This document shows, in pieces, positions 35,799 to 44,921 of a stretch of 64,000 nt of DNA. This DNA is from an uncultured Clostridium sp. GTDB taxonomy: Bacteria; Bacillota_A; Clostridia; TANB77; CAG-508. The notes beneath the pieces are model-generated. The model saw only the letters and a list, made by a program, of their open reading frames with translations, searched no databases and was not told where the DNA came from. How positions within the stretch are numbered: position 1 is the stretch's first letter; each line of letters begins with the position of its first letter. Location of the stretch: contig CAKNIU010000001.1 of assembly GCA_930980675.1 (NCBI GenBank), positions 79,880 to 143,879 on the forward strand, read 5' to 3'. A program made the position numbers and the translations under genes.

Positions 35799-36539
35799 AT
35801 GCAAAAAAATGATGAAAACAGAATAATAGTTGAGCACGTATACAAAACATTTAATGTGTATTTGGATAAAGCCAATAGCTTAAAAGAAAAACTATTATTT
35901 TGGAAAAGAAATAGAAAAGAAACTAGAGAAGTTTTAAAAAATATAAACCTTAAAATAAAAAATGGTGAAGCAGTTGCATTAATTGGTGTTAATGGAAGCG
36001 GAAAGTCAACTTTGTTAAAGCTTATGACAAAAATTATTTATCCTAATAAGGGTAAAATTACTACAAATGGCAAATTAACTTCACTACTAGAATTGGGAGC
36101 GGGTTTTCACCCAGACTTTTCAGGTAGAGAAAATATTTATTTTAATGCTTCAATTTTTGGCTTAACCAAAAAAGAAATAGATAATAGATTAGACCAAATT
36201 ATAGAATTTTCGGAGCTAGGAAATTATATAGATAATCCAGTTAGAACATATTCATCAGGTATGTATATGAGACTAGCATTTTCTGTAGCAATAAATGTTG
36301 ATGCAGATATTTTATTAGTAGATGAGATATTGTCTGTTGGAGATCAGCATTTCCAAGAAAAGTGTTTGAACAAAATGAAAGAACTTAAAAAAGAAGGCAA
36401 GACCATGGTTTTTGTAACACATAGTTTAAATTCTGCAAGGGAACTTTGTGATAGAGCAGTTTGGCTAAATAAAGGTGTTATACAAATGGATGGTGAAACA
36501 AATAAAGTTATAGATGAATATATAAAGGAAACAACATAA
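35799..36539 (+). CDS. Polysaccharide ABC exporter, ATP-binding subunit (TagH/Wzt-like)
   Basis: 246 residues. Walker A GVNGSGKST near 65, the polysaccharide-exporter motif LLELGAGFHPDFSGRENIYFNASIFG near 98-123, signature YSSGMYMRLAFSVA near 152, Walker B ILLVDEILSVGD near 170 and switch His in FVTHSLN near 206. The ExxVGD-type loop and the GAGFHP stretch identify the TagH/Wzt/RfbE branch. It ends at the nucleotide-binding domain, with no C-terminal carbohydrate-binding domain, as in exporters that do not read a chain-end modification. The permease is next. Confidence 0.92.
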   Translation: MQKNDENRIIVEHVYKTFNVYLDKANSLKEKLLFWKRNRKETREVLKNINLKIKNGEAVALIGVNGSGKSTLLKLMTKIIYPNKGKITTNGKLTSLLELGAGFHPDFSGRENIYFNASIFGLTKKEIDNRLDQIIEFSELGNYIDNPVRTYSSGMYMRLAFSVAINVDADILLVDEILSVGDQHFQEKCLNKMKELKKEGKTMVFVTHSLNSARELCDRAVWLNKGVIQMDGETNKVIDEYIKETT

Positions 36540-36607
36540 AAGATAAAAAATAAAATAAAAGTCAAAAAAATTAAATATAAGCAAAAAAACTCAAAAAGGA
36601 GCTTCTA

Positions 36608-37381
36608 ATGAACATTTTTAAAAGATTATATGATTATAGAGAAATGCTAAAAACTAGCATAAAAAAGGACATAGGGGGAAAATACAAAAACTCATTTTTA
36701 GGAGTACTTTGGTCATTTGTAAATCCACTACTTCAAATTATAGTTTATGCGATAATATTCCCACTTATAATGAAAAGTGATATTGAATACTATGTTGTAT
36801 TTATGGTCTGCGGTTTAATACCTTGGAACTATTTTTCCACAGTAATAAATAGAACATCTTTTACTATGATTGAAAATGGAAATATTATAAAAAAGGTATA
36901 TTTTCCAAGAGAAATACTCCCTATTTCAGTAGTAACAAGTGAGACGGTTACATTTTTAATATCGTCAATATTAATATTACTATTTACTTTAGGCTATGGA
37001 TTAGGATTAACAATTAATATAGTTTTTTATCCTTTAATATTATTGGTGCAATATGTATTGCTGATTGGTATTTCTTTAATAGTATCAAGTGTTACAGTAT
37101 ACTTTAGAGACCTACAACATTTTATTGGTGTACTTTTGCAACTATTCTTTTATGCAACACCAATTGTATATGCAGTAGATACCATACCAGAAAACTTTAG
37201 ATGGATATTAAAGTATAACCCAATGACATACATAATAGAAGGATATAGAGATATTTTCTGGGGACAAACAGCACCAGATATATCTACTTTGCTTATAGTA
37301 TTAGCAATTGGAATAGTGCTTTGTATTTTAGGATATTTAATATTTAATAAACTTCAAAAGAAATTTGCAGAAGAACTTTAA
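36608..37381 (+). CDS. Polysaccharide ABC exporter, permease (TagG/Wzm-like)
   Basis: 257 residues with six predicted transmembrane helices and no large loops, the ABC-2 type for polymers. Family motifs: DIGGKYKNSFLGVLWSFVNPLLQ at about 20-42 and YFRDLQHFIGVLLQLFFYATPIVY near 165, ending in NPMTYIIEGYRD near 205. With the preceding ATPase it should flip an undecaprenyl-linked polymer across the membrane. RBS AAAAGGAG. Confidence 0.92.
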   Translation: MNIFKRLYDYREMLKTSIKKDIGGKYKNSFLGVLWSFVNPLLQIIVYAIIFPLIMKSDIEYYVVFMVCGLIPWNYFSTVINRTSFTMIENGNIIKKVYFPREILPISVVTSETVTFLISSILILLFTLGYGLGLTINIVFYPLILLVQYVLLIGISLIVSSVTVYFRDLQHFIGVLLQLFFYATPIVYAVDTIPENFRWILKYNPMTYIIEGYRDIFWGQTAPDISTLLIVLAIGIVLCILGYLIFNKLQKKFAEEL

Positions 37382-37414
37382 AAGCATAAAAGGGATGTTA
37401 GAAAGGAAATTAAA

Positions 37415-39682
37415 ATGAATTTTGACTTTTCAAAAGAGCCAGGTAAAGAACTAAAAAAGAGAGAATATGAAGGTAATATAGAACCTTTGATATCAATTAT
37501 TACACCATTTTACAATAGTGGAAAATACATTGAACAAACAGTAAATTCAGTATTGAATCAAACTTTTCCAGCATTTGAACTATTAATTATTGATGATGGT
37601 TCAAAAGACAAAGAAAGTCTTGAAAGGTTGAAAAAAATAGAAAAAATAGATAAAAGAATAAAGGTATTTCATAAGCAAAATGAGGGATTGGCAGCAACAA
37701 GAGATTATGGAGCAAAAAAAGCATCAAAATCTAGTAAGTACTTATGTTTCCTTGATGATGACGATTTGATTGATCCTACATATTTAGAATGTTTATATTT
37801 TGCCATGGAAACAAATAAAAAAGCAAGCTGGGCTTATACTGATTCTGTGGGATTTGAGGGTCAAGAGTATACTTGGAATAAATATTTTGACTCAAATAAA
37901 ATGAAAAAACAAAATGATATAGTTGCAACTGCATTAATTAGAAAAAAAGATTTTGAGGATGTAAATGGTTACGAATTAAGAGAAAAAGCAGTTAATGAGG
38001 ATTGGAATTTTTGGCTAAAATTACTTGCTAAAGAAAAATTTCCAGTTCATGTAAGTACATATGGTTTTTGGTATAGAAGAAAATTAAAAGGCAGTGAACT
38101 ATCAAGGGTAAAAGAAAATCAAAAGAGAAATATGGAAATTATCAGTAATGCTGCTAAAGCTGTAAAGAAAAAAGTAAAAGCTATACAGTATCCACGTTTT
38201 GACTACAATTGGGATTTATTGGCAGATGAAATTAAAGAAATACCAAAAATAAAAATAAAAGATGACAAGAAAATTCATATTTTAATGATTATACCTTGGA
38301 TGGTCATGGGTGGAGCAGACCAATTTAATTTTGATTTAATATCTAGAATAGATAAGTCAAAGTTTGACATAACCATAGTTACAACAGAACCTGCTATAAA
38401 TATTTACAGGCAAAAATTTGAAGAATATGCTACTGTTTATGATTTAACTACTTTTTTGAACCAAAAATATTGGCTAGCTTTTATAAATTATATAATATAT
38501 AAAAATAATATAAATATTATACTAAATACAAATAGTGAGCTTGGTTATAGTATACTTCCATATTTAAAAGCAAAACATCCACAAATACCAATAATAGACT
38601 ATATTCATATGGAAGAGTGGTATAACAGAAATGGTGGATATTCAAGAGACTCAAGTGCAGTAGCTTCAGTAATAGACAAAACATTAGTATGTAATGAAAA
38701 TAGTAGAAAAATATTAATAGATTATTTTAAGAGAAAAGAAAATGAAGTTAAGACAGTTTATATAGGTGTGGATGAAAAAAATTTTAATCCAGAAAAAATT
38801 AATAAAGAAGAATTAAAAGAAAAGTATAATCTTCCAGATGATAAATATATAATTAGTTATATTTGCAGAATTTCAGACCAAAAAAGACCATTTTTATTAT
38901 TAGAAATAGTAAAGAATCTTAAACAAGTTAGAAATGATTTTATCGTTCTAGTAGTAGGTGATGGAAACTTGTTAAGCAAAATGAAATCTGTAGCAAAAAA
39001 GGAAAATCTTCAAAGCAATATAATATTTTTAGGAAGAACAAATAAAACAAAAGAAATTTATGCTATAAGTGACTTAACAATAAATTGTTCAATAAAAGAA
39101 GGTTTAGCACTTACTGCTTATGAATCATTATCAATGGGAGTTCCTGTAGTTTCAAGTGATGTGGGAGGACAAAAGGAACTAATAGACAGTAAAACAGGCA
39201 TTGTAGTACCTTGTATGCAAGATGAAAAAAATATAACTGATTGTAACTATAAAATAGAAGAAATACAAAATTATGTTGATGCTGTTGATGAAGTTTTATC
39301 ACATTTAAAAAAATACAAACAAAATTGTAGAAAAAAGATTCTAAATGGATTTACCATAGATCAGATGGTTGATAAAATGACAAAAATTTTAGAAGATACA
39401 GTAAAAAATCCTAACAAAAATAAAAATGCATCTGCAAATAATATTGACATATATAAAGAGTTAATTACGAATAGGCTTATAAGCATAAAAGAAAAATATT
39501 TATGGGAAGTAAAAGAATATAATAATTACTTCGGATACATAGGCGATGAGTTAGAAGATTACAGATTTGAAATATTTAAAGATAAAATGTGGCAACATAA
39601 GTGGTATAGAGGTATTATAAGATTTTTACAAAAAATAGGAGTAATGCAAGTATTTAAAAAAATGAGAGAAAAAAATATATAA
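37415..39682 (+). CDS. Bifunctional glycosyltransferase (GT2 + GT4 fusion)
   Basis: 755 residues with two enzyme domains. The first (about 20-235) is GT2: ISIITPFYNSGKYIEQTVNSVL, IIDDGSKDKE and the DxD-type CFLDDDDLIDPT. The second (about 285-660) is GT4: HILMIIPWMVMGGADQFNFDLI, YICRISDQKRPFLLLEIV and IKEGLALTAYESLSMGVPVVSSDVGG. A helical tail of about 75 residues (ELITNRLISIKEKYL...) follows. The two domains probably add consecutive sugars. RBS GAAAGGA. It follows the exporter in the same unit. Confidence 0.88.
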   Translation: MNFDFSKEPGKELKKREYEGNIEPLISIITPFYNSGKYIEQTVNSVLNQTFPAFELLIIDDGSKDKESLERLKKIEKIDKRIKVFHKQNEGLAATRDYGAKKASKSSKYLCFLDDDDLIDPTYLECLYFAMETNKKASWAYTDSVGFEGQEYTWNKYFDSNKMKKQNDIVATALIRKKDFEDVNGYELREKAVNEDWNFWLKLLAKEKFPVHVSTYGFWYRRKLKGSELSRVKENQKRNMEIISNAAKAVKKKVKAIQYPRFDYNWDLLADEIKEIPKIKIKDDKKIHILMIIPWMVMGGADQFNFDLISRIDKSKFDITIVTTEPAINIYRQKFEEYATVYDLTTFLNQKYWLAFINYIIYKNNINIILNTNSELGYSILPYLKAKHPQIPIIDYIHMEEWYNRNGGYSRDSSAVASVIDKTLVCNENSRKILIDYFKRKENEVKTVYIGVDEKNFNPEKINKEELKEKYNLPDDKYIISYICRISDQKRPFLLLEIVKNLKQVRNDFIVLVVGDGNLLSKMKSVAKKENLQSNIIFLGRTNKTKEIYAISDLTINCSIKEGLALTAYESLSMGVPVVSSDVGGQKELIDSKTGIVVPCMQDEKNITDCNYKIEEIQNYVDAVDEVLSHLKKYKQNCRKKILNGFTIDQMVDKMTKILEDTVKNPNKNKNASANNIDIYKELITNRLISIKEKYLWEVKEYNNYFGYIGDELEDYRFEIFKDKMWQHKWYRGIIRFLQKIGVMQVFKKMREKNI

Positions 39683-39727
39683 CAGTTTTGTGCATAATTA
39701 TTAAAAAGTGAAAGGAATTCATTAATA

Positions 39728-41209
39728 ATGAAAATAAAAGACATAATGTGTAAATCAATATTGGGAGTATTCGCATTTATAATTTTGTGGATAGTTCTTC
39801 AAGGAATATTAGATTTTGACACTATAATATATAATTTTAATCCTATTATACTTACCATAGGAATTGTTATATATTTTTTCTTAATAAGATTAATTTATAA
39901 TAAGTTATTACCAAAAATAGAAAATAAAAAAGTTCTTCCATTTGTGTTAATAGGTATATTTGCTATTATTTGTATAATAATTGCACAAATATTTAAAGTA
40001 AATCCATCATGGGATATGGGAGAAGTTTATAAAATTGCAGTTAATATAGCAGAAACAGAAAATCCAGATTTATTATATTTATACAAGTTTCCTAATAATG
40101 TAGGTGTTACTGGTGTTTATACAATTATATTTGGAATAAGTAATGCAATAGGAATTACGGATTATGTAAATGTAGCAACTATATTTAATTCGATAATAGT
40201 AATTGCATGTGTTATACTAATGTATTTAATTGTTAGAAAATTATATGGAAATAAAAAAGCTTTGATGATTTTAATAATATCAATATTTACTACTCCTTTG
40301 TATTTATATGCTGCAATTTATTATTCAGATACATTATCAATACTATTTATGCTTTTAACAGCCTATATTTTTATAAGAATTAAGGAAACTAACCCAAATA
40401 ACAAAATGCTTAAAATATTTGGCTATATTTTTCTTACTTTAGTAATATTTGTGGGAATGCAAATAAAAATTACTACATTTTTTATAGTAATTGCCTATAT
40501 TGTATATAAAATTTTAAATGGTAAAATTAAAGAACTTGAAAAACCATTACTAGTATTTGTTCCAACATTTATAATTATATATATAATATATAGTTTAATA
40601 TTAAATAATATAATTTTGCCACAAAAAGATGTGAGTAATCAGGTAAAATTACCAACAGAACAGTGGATAGCTATGGGGCTTCAAGGAGTTGGTGGCTACA
40701 ATCAAGAAGAATTTGATTATATGAATCAAATTCCAACATATGAAGAAAAGCAAAAAATGGCAAGGGAGCAAATAAAACAAATATTATCAGAATATGATGC
40801 AAACTCATTTATAAAGCATTTAACAGAAAAATTAAAATATGCTTGGACAGATGGAACATATTTTGCTCCAGAAAAACTTAGAAGAGAACCTGTAAATAAC
40901 ACAATTTTGCATGAATTTGTTCTAGCAAATGGAAAATATAGCAGTTATTACAAATATTTACCACAAGTAATGCATTTGTCAATGTTAATTTTTATATTAA
41001 TAGGTGCATGCAAAACAATTAAAGAAAAAGAATATGAAGATACAAACGTTATATTCTATATATTAATGTTAGGATTTATTGCATTTTTCTTAATATGGGA
41101 AAATAGGTCAAGATATATTTTAACATGTGTACCATTTTTGATGATTGCACAGTTAAAAGGAATAGAAATATTTACAAAATATAAATCTAGAAAGGAAGAG
41201 GTGTCATGA
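39728..41209 (+). CDS. GT-C-like polytopic membrane protein (GT39-like)
   Basis: 493 residues with about eleven or twelve transmembrane helices. After two helices comes an extracytoplasmic loop with NPSWDMGEVYKIAVNIAETENPDLLYLYKFPNNVG, which places an Asp-Met-Gly-Glu acidic motif where GT-C enzymes keep their catalytic aspartate. AIYYSDTLSILFMLLTAYIFIRIKE near 197 resembles the GT39/ArnT fold. The C-terminal loop contains a WIAMGLQGVGGYN segment. It would use a polyprenyl-phosphate sugar on the outer face. It overlaps the next gene by 4 bases (ATGA), and that gene encodes a plausible maker of such a donor. Confidence 0.65.
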   Translation: MKIKDIMCKSILGVFAFIILWIVLQGILDFDTIIYNFNPIILTIGIVIYFFLIRLIYNKLLPKIENKKVLPFVLIGIFAIICIIIAQIFKVNPSWDMGEVYKIAVNIAETENPDLLYLYKFPNNVGVTGVYTIIFGISNAIGITDYVNVATIFNSIIVIACVILMYLIVRKLYGNKKALMILIISIFTTPLYLYAAIYYSDTLSILFMLLTAYIFIRIKETNPNNKMLKIFGYIFLTLVIFVGMQIKITTFFIVIAYIVYKILNGKIKELEKPLLVFVPTFIIIYIIYSLILNNIILPQKDVSNQVKLPTEQWIAMGLQGVGGYNQEEFDYMNQIPTYEEKQKMAREQIKQILSEYDANSFIKHLTEKLKYAWTDGTYFAPEKLRREPVNNTILHEFVLANGKYSSYYKYLPQVMHLSMLIFILIGACKTIKEKEYEDTNVIFYILMLGFIAFFLIWENRSRYILTCVPFLMIAQLKGIEIFTKYKSRKEEVS

Positions 41210-42141
41210 AAAAAATATCACTAGTTATACCAATGTACTATGAAGAACAAGTAGCAGAAGAATGTTATAAAAGAGTAAGCAAAGTGTTAAAAGGTTTGAA
41301 GGATTATGATTATGAGATAATATTTGTAAATGATGGAAGCAAAGATAAAACTTTACCTATACTTGAAAAAATAGCAGATAAAGACAAGAAAGTAAAAATA
41401 GTATCATTTTCAAGAAACTTTGGACATCAAGCAGCTGTTACTGCTGGGCTAAAATATGTAACAGGAGATGCCGTAGTTATAATGGATGCAGATCTTCAAG
41501 ATCCACCAGAATTAGTACCAGATATGCTTAAAAAGTGGGAAGAAGGATATGAAGTAATTTATGGTAAAAGAAAAAAGAGGGATGGAGAATCAGCATTTAA
41601 ATTACTTACAGCAAAGGCTTTTTATGCAACTTTAAACAAATTATCTGATGTAGAAATACCAAAAGATACAGGTGACTTTAGATTAGTGGATAGAAAGGTT
41701 GTAGATGTAGTTAATTCTCTTCCAGAACATAATAAATTTTTAAGAGGTTTATTTAGTTGGGTAGGATTTAAACAATATCCATATGAGTATGAAAGAAAAG
41801 AAAGATTTGCTGGAAAAACAAAATATCCTTTGAAAAAGATGCTTAAACTTGCAAAAGATGGTATAATAGGATTTTCAACAAAACCACTTAAAATTGTAGG
41901 GGGTCTTGGAATATTATCAGTAGTAGTTTCTATTATAATACTTATTTATGCTATACTTTCATTTGCTTTTAGTTGGAACAACTTAACAGCAGGTTGGACA
42001 TCTATAATGTGTACAATGACATTTTTAGGTGGAATTATATTAATATCACTTTGGATGATTGGTGAATATATTGCAAGAATTTATGATGAAACAAAACAAA
42101 GACCTCAATATATTGTAGACAAAACAATAAATATAGACTAA
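41206..42141 (+). CDS. Polyprenyl-phosphate glycosyltransferase (DPM1/GtrB-like GT2)
   Basis: 311 residues: GT2 domain (1-225) with VNDGSKDKT near 41, SRNFGHQAAVTAGLKY near 71 and the DxD motif MDADLQDPPEL near 96; KDTGDFRLVDRKV near 155 is a second hallmark of this branch. Two C-terminal helices (about 228-255 and 262-290) anchor it. Such enzymes transfer a sugar from an NDP donor to undecaprenyl phosphate; a GT-C enzyme then uses it outside. It overlaps the upstream GT-C-like gene by 4 bases, suggesting the two work as a pair. Confidence 0.9.
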   Translation: MKKISLVIPMYYEEQVAEECYKRVSKVLKGLKDYDYEIIFVNDGSKDKTLPILEKIADKDKKVKIVSFSRNFGHQAAVTAGLKYVTGDAVVIMDADLQDPPELVPDMLKKWEEGYEVIYGKRKKRDGESAFKLLTAKAFYATLNKLSDVEIPKDTGDFRLVDRKVVDVVNSLPEHNKFLRGLFSWVGFKQYPYEYERKERFAGKTKYPLKKMLKLAKDGIIGFSTKPLKIVGGLGILSVVVSIIILIYAILSFAFSWNNLTAGWTSIMCTMTFLGGIILISLWMIGEYIARIYDETKQRPQYIVDKTINID

Positions 42142-42191
42142 AATTATTTGTAATAAATAAATACAAAAATATAATATTTAGGGAAAAACAA

Positions 42192-43877
42192 ATGAAATTG
42201 CTAAAAAAGTATAAAAATGTATTAATAATAGGAACAATATTTTCAATTTTAACAATATTATTAACAATATATCAGTATAAAAACAATAATTATATTTATT
42301 ATTGGGATACAGAAGGATATTATGATTCTACAATGAAACTAATTGGAGCTTTAAATGAATCATTTATTGAAACAATCAAAGCAATACTCTATACATTAAT
42401 GTATAGTGATTATACTTATGTACCTATAGTTATTCCAACTTTGGTAATGTCAGTTTCTGGTATAAGTAGATTAATTTATACCATAAGTATTACTGTTTTT
42501 TATACTGTACCATTTATATTTATATTTTTATTTATAGCAAATTCTTTACTTAAAGACAAAAAAGCAAAAAATTTATTTATTATAATATCTGCCTTAGCAT
42601 GTTTTCCACTATTGTCCTATTTAAGTTATATGGGATATGTAGATATAGGTGGCTTAAATATTATAATGATAATATTTTTATTAAGTCAAAATAAAAAAGA
42701 AAAAATTACAAATAATGTTATTATAGGATTATTAATAATGCTATTATTCTTTTATAGAAGATGGTATATGTATTATGCAGTAGCATTTTTAATAACTTCA
42801 TTCCTATTTGATTTATATAATTTTATAAAATCAAATAATAAAAAAGAAAACTTAATAAAATATACTAAAAAGTACTTAAGTATTGGGATTGGCATTATTG
42901 TATTTATTATTGTTACAGTAATATTAAATGGTATATTGTTTAATATTATGCAAAAGAAATTTATAGATGAATTTTATATCTTTAGAGTATTAAGAAATTA
43001 TAAAGATATATATGATGGATATAATAAACCATTACTTGAAGACATTATATCAATAGGTAATAAATTTGGGTATATAATTATTACATTAGTTATTACATCA
43101 ATAGTAATAGCTATAAAAAATAAAAAGAATATTAGGCAAGTATTATTTTTAACATTTCAAATGTGTATATGTTTCATAATGTTTGAATTTACGCAAAGTC
43201 ATGATACGCATCACTTCTTATTATATATAATCAACATAATGCTATTGATATTGTACTTATTTGTTAATACAAATAATAAACCTATAAACATAATTGCTAT
43301 AGCAATTATAATTATTAATTTAATTTGTTATTTACCACCGATTAATAATTTAAAATGTGTACTATTTTTTAAAAAGTATGGTTTAGTAAATAATTTAGAA
43401 TTTACATATAATAGAAATGACATAGAAGAATTTGAAAATATAAATAATTACATTAATGAATTGTCAGAAGAAGGTTATAGTTTTTATATAAATTCTTCTT
43501 CATCAATACTTAATGCATCAATGATAGTCTCATATGAAATACAAAAAAACTTACCTCCACAATCAAAATATATACTAGAAGAATCAAATGTAGATTCAAG
43601 AGATGGTATTCCTGCTAGTTTGCAAAAGGCAGATTATGTATTGGTAACATCTCCTGACCAATTACACTTAAAAGAAGGAGCACAAAAGATAGTTACTTTT
43701 ATAAATAAAGTATTTTTAGATGAAAACTATAAAGATATATTATTGCCAAACTATGAGTTAGCAAATGAATTAGAAATAAGTGGAGTAAAAGTATATTTTT
43801 TCCACAGAATTGATGAAATTACAGATGATGAATATGGCAACTTTGCAAGTAAAGCCGAAGAGTTTATGAAAAACTAA
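42192..43877 (+). CDS. GT-C-like polytopic membrane protein
   Basis: 561 residues, about eleven helices over the first 400, then a soluble extracytoplasmic tail (about 415-561). The first outer loop has YIYYWDTEGYYDSTMKL, with an acidic Asp-x-Glu pair where GT-C transferases keep their catalytic residue. I do not recognise a precise family. It lies between two GtrB-like genes and ends 22 bases before the second, so it most likely transfers a sugar from a lipid-phosphate donor to the surface polymer. The DNA is very AT-rich, even compared with its neighbours. Confidence 0.55.
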   Translation: MKLLKKYKNVLIIGTIFSILTILLTIYQYKNNNYIYYWDTEGYYDSTMKLIGALNESFIETIKAILYTLMYSDYTYVPIVIPTLVMSVSGISRLIYTISITVFYTVPFIFIFLFIANSLLKDKKAKNLFIIISALACFPLLSYLSYMGYVDIGGLNIIMIIFLLSQNKKEKITNNVIIGLLIMLLFFYRRWYMYYAVAFLITSFLFDLYNFIKSNNKKENLIKYTKKYLSIGIGIIVFIIVTVILNGILFNIMQKKFIDEFYIFRVLRNYKDIYDGYNKPLLEDIISIGNKFGYIIITLVITSIVIAIKNKKNIRQVLFLTFQMCICFIMFEFTQSHDTHHFLLYIINIMLLILYLFVNTNNKPINIIAIAIIIINLICYLPPINNLKCVLFFKKYGLVNNLEFTYNRNDIEEFENINNYINELSEEGYSFYINSSSSILNASMIVSYEIQKNLPPQSKYILEESNVDSRDGIPASLQKADYVLVTSPDQLHLKEGAQKIVTFINKVFLDENYKDILLPNYELANELEISGVKVYFFHRIDEITDDEYGNFASKAEEFMKN

Positions 43878-43899
43878 TTTTAGGAGGCAAAAAATAAGT

Positions 43900-44844
43900 A
43901 TGAAAAAAATAACAATAATTGTACCAGCATATAATGAAGAAGAATCATTGCCTTTTTTATATGATAGGTTAGAAAAATTAATAAATAGTATTGATAATTA
44001 TAAATTTGAAATATTATTTGTAAATGATGGTTCAAAGGATAATACCTTAAATTTAATTAAAGAATATAGAGAAAAAGATCCTAGAATTTCATATGTGGAT
44101 TTTTCAAGAAACTTTGGAAAAGAAACAGCAATGATTGCAGGATTAGATTATGCAACCGGGGATGCAGTTATATTTATGGATGCAGACCTTCAAGATCCAC
44201 CAGAGTTAATACCAGAAATGATTAAATATTGGGAAGAGGGTTATGATGATGTATATGCTCAAAGAAAGTCTAGAGCAGGAGAGAGTTTCTTAAAAAAATT
44301 TACATCAAAAATGTATTATAGAATTTTACAAATGCTAACAACAGTTCCAATACAAAAAGATACAGGTGATTTTAGATTATTAGATAGAAGATGTGTAAAT
44401 GCACTTAAAAGGCTAAGAGAAACAGATAGAAATTCTAAATCAATGTTTAGTTGGATTGGATACAAGAAAAAGGCAATAATGTATGATAGAGATGCAAGGG
44501 TTGCAGGAAAAACAAAATGGAATTATAAAAAACTTGTAAATCTTGCAATAGATGGGATTACTTCATTTACTACATCACCACTTAGAATATCTACATATTT
44601 AGCTATACCTACATTTTTAGCATTAATTATATACTTTATATATGTAATAATAAAATGTTTAAGACTTAGCGTTGCAGTTCAAGCTTATCAAGCAATAATA
44701 TTGCTAGTACTTTTCTTTTCAGGAGTACAAATACTTTTATTTGGAATAATAGGAGAATATTTAGGCAGAATATTTAATGCTTCAAAAAATAGACCTCTTT
44801 ATTTGGTAAATGAATATAATGGCAAAAGAGAAGAAAACGAATAA
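43900..44844 (+). CDS. Polyprenyl-phosphate glycosyltransferase (DPM1/GtrB-like GT2), second paralogue
   Basis: 314 residues, a clear paralogue of the enzyme at 41206: VNDGSKDNT near 44, SRNFGKETAMIAGLDYATGDAV near 73, MDADLQDPPELIPEM near 99, KDTGDFRLLDRR near 158, and two C-terminal helices. Divergence between the two (for example VPIQ against VEIP before KDTGDFRL) suggests a different sugar. AGGAGG lies 11 bases before the ATG. It is flanked by two GT-C-like genes. Confidence 0.9.
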   Translation: MKKITIIVPAYNEEESLPFLYDRLEKLINSIDNYKFEILFVNDGSKDNTLNLIKEYREKDPRISYVDFSRNFGKETAMIAGLDYATGDAVIFMDADLQDPPELIPEMIKYWEEGYDDVYAQRKSRAGESFLKKFTSKMYYRILQMLTTVPIQKDTGDFRLLDRRCVNALKRLRETDRNSKSMFSWIGYKKKAIMYDRDARVAGKTKWNYKKLVNLAIDGITSFTTSPLRISTYLAIPTFLALIIYFIYVIIKCLRLSVAVQAYQAIILLVLFFSGVQILLFGIIGEYLGRIFNASKNRPLYLVNEYNGKREENE

Positions 44845-44921
44845 AATTTAGGGCAGTTTAACAATTGATAAATAAAACAATAAAATGTTAAATAAATAAT
44901 AAAAGAGAGAAATTTTGAACT

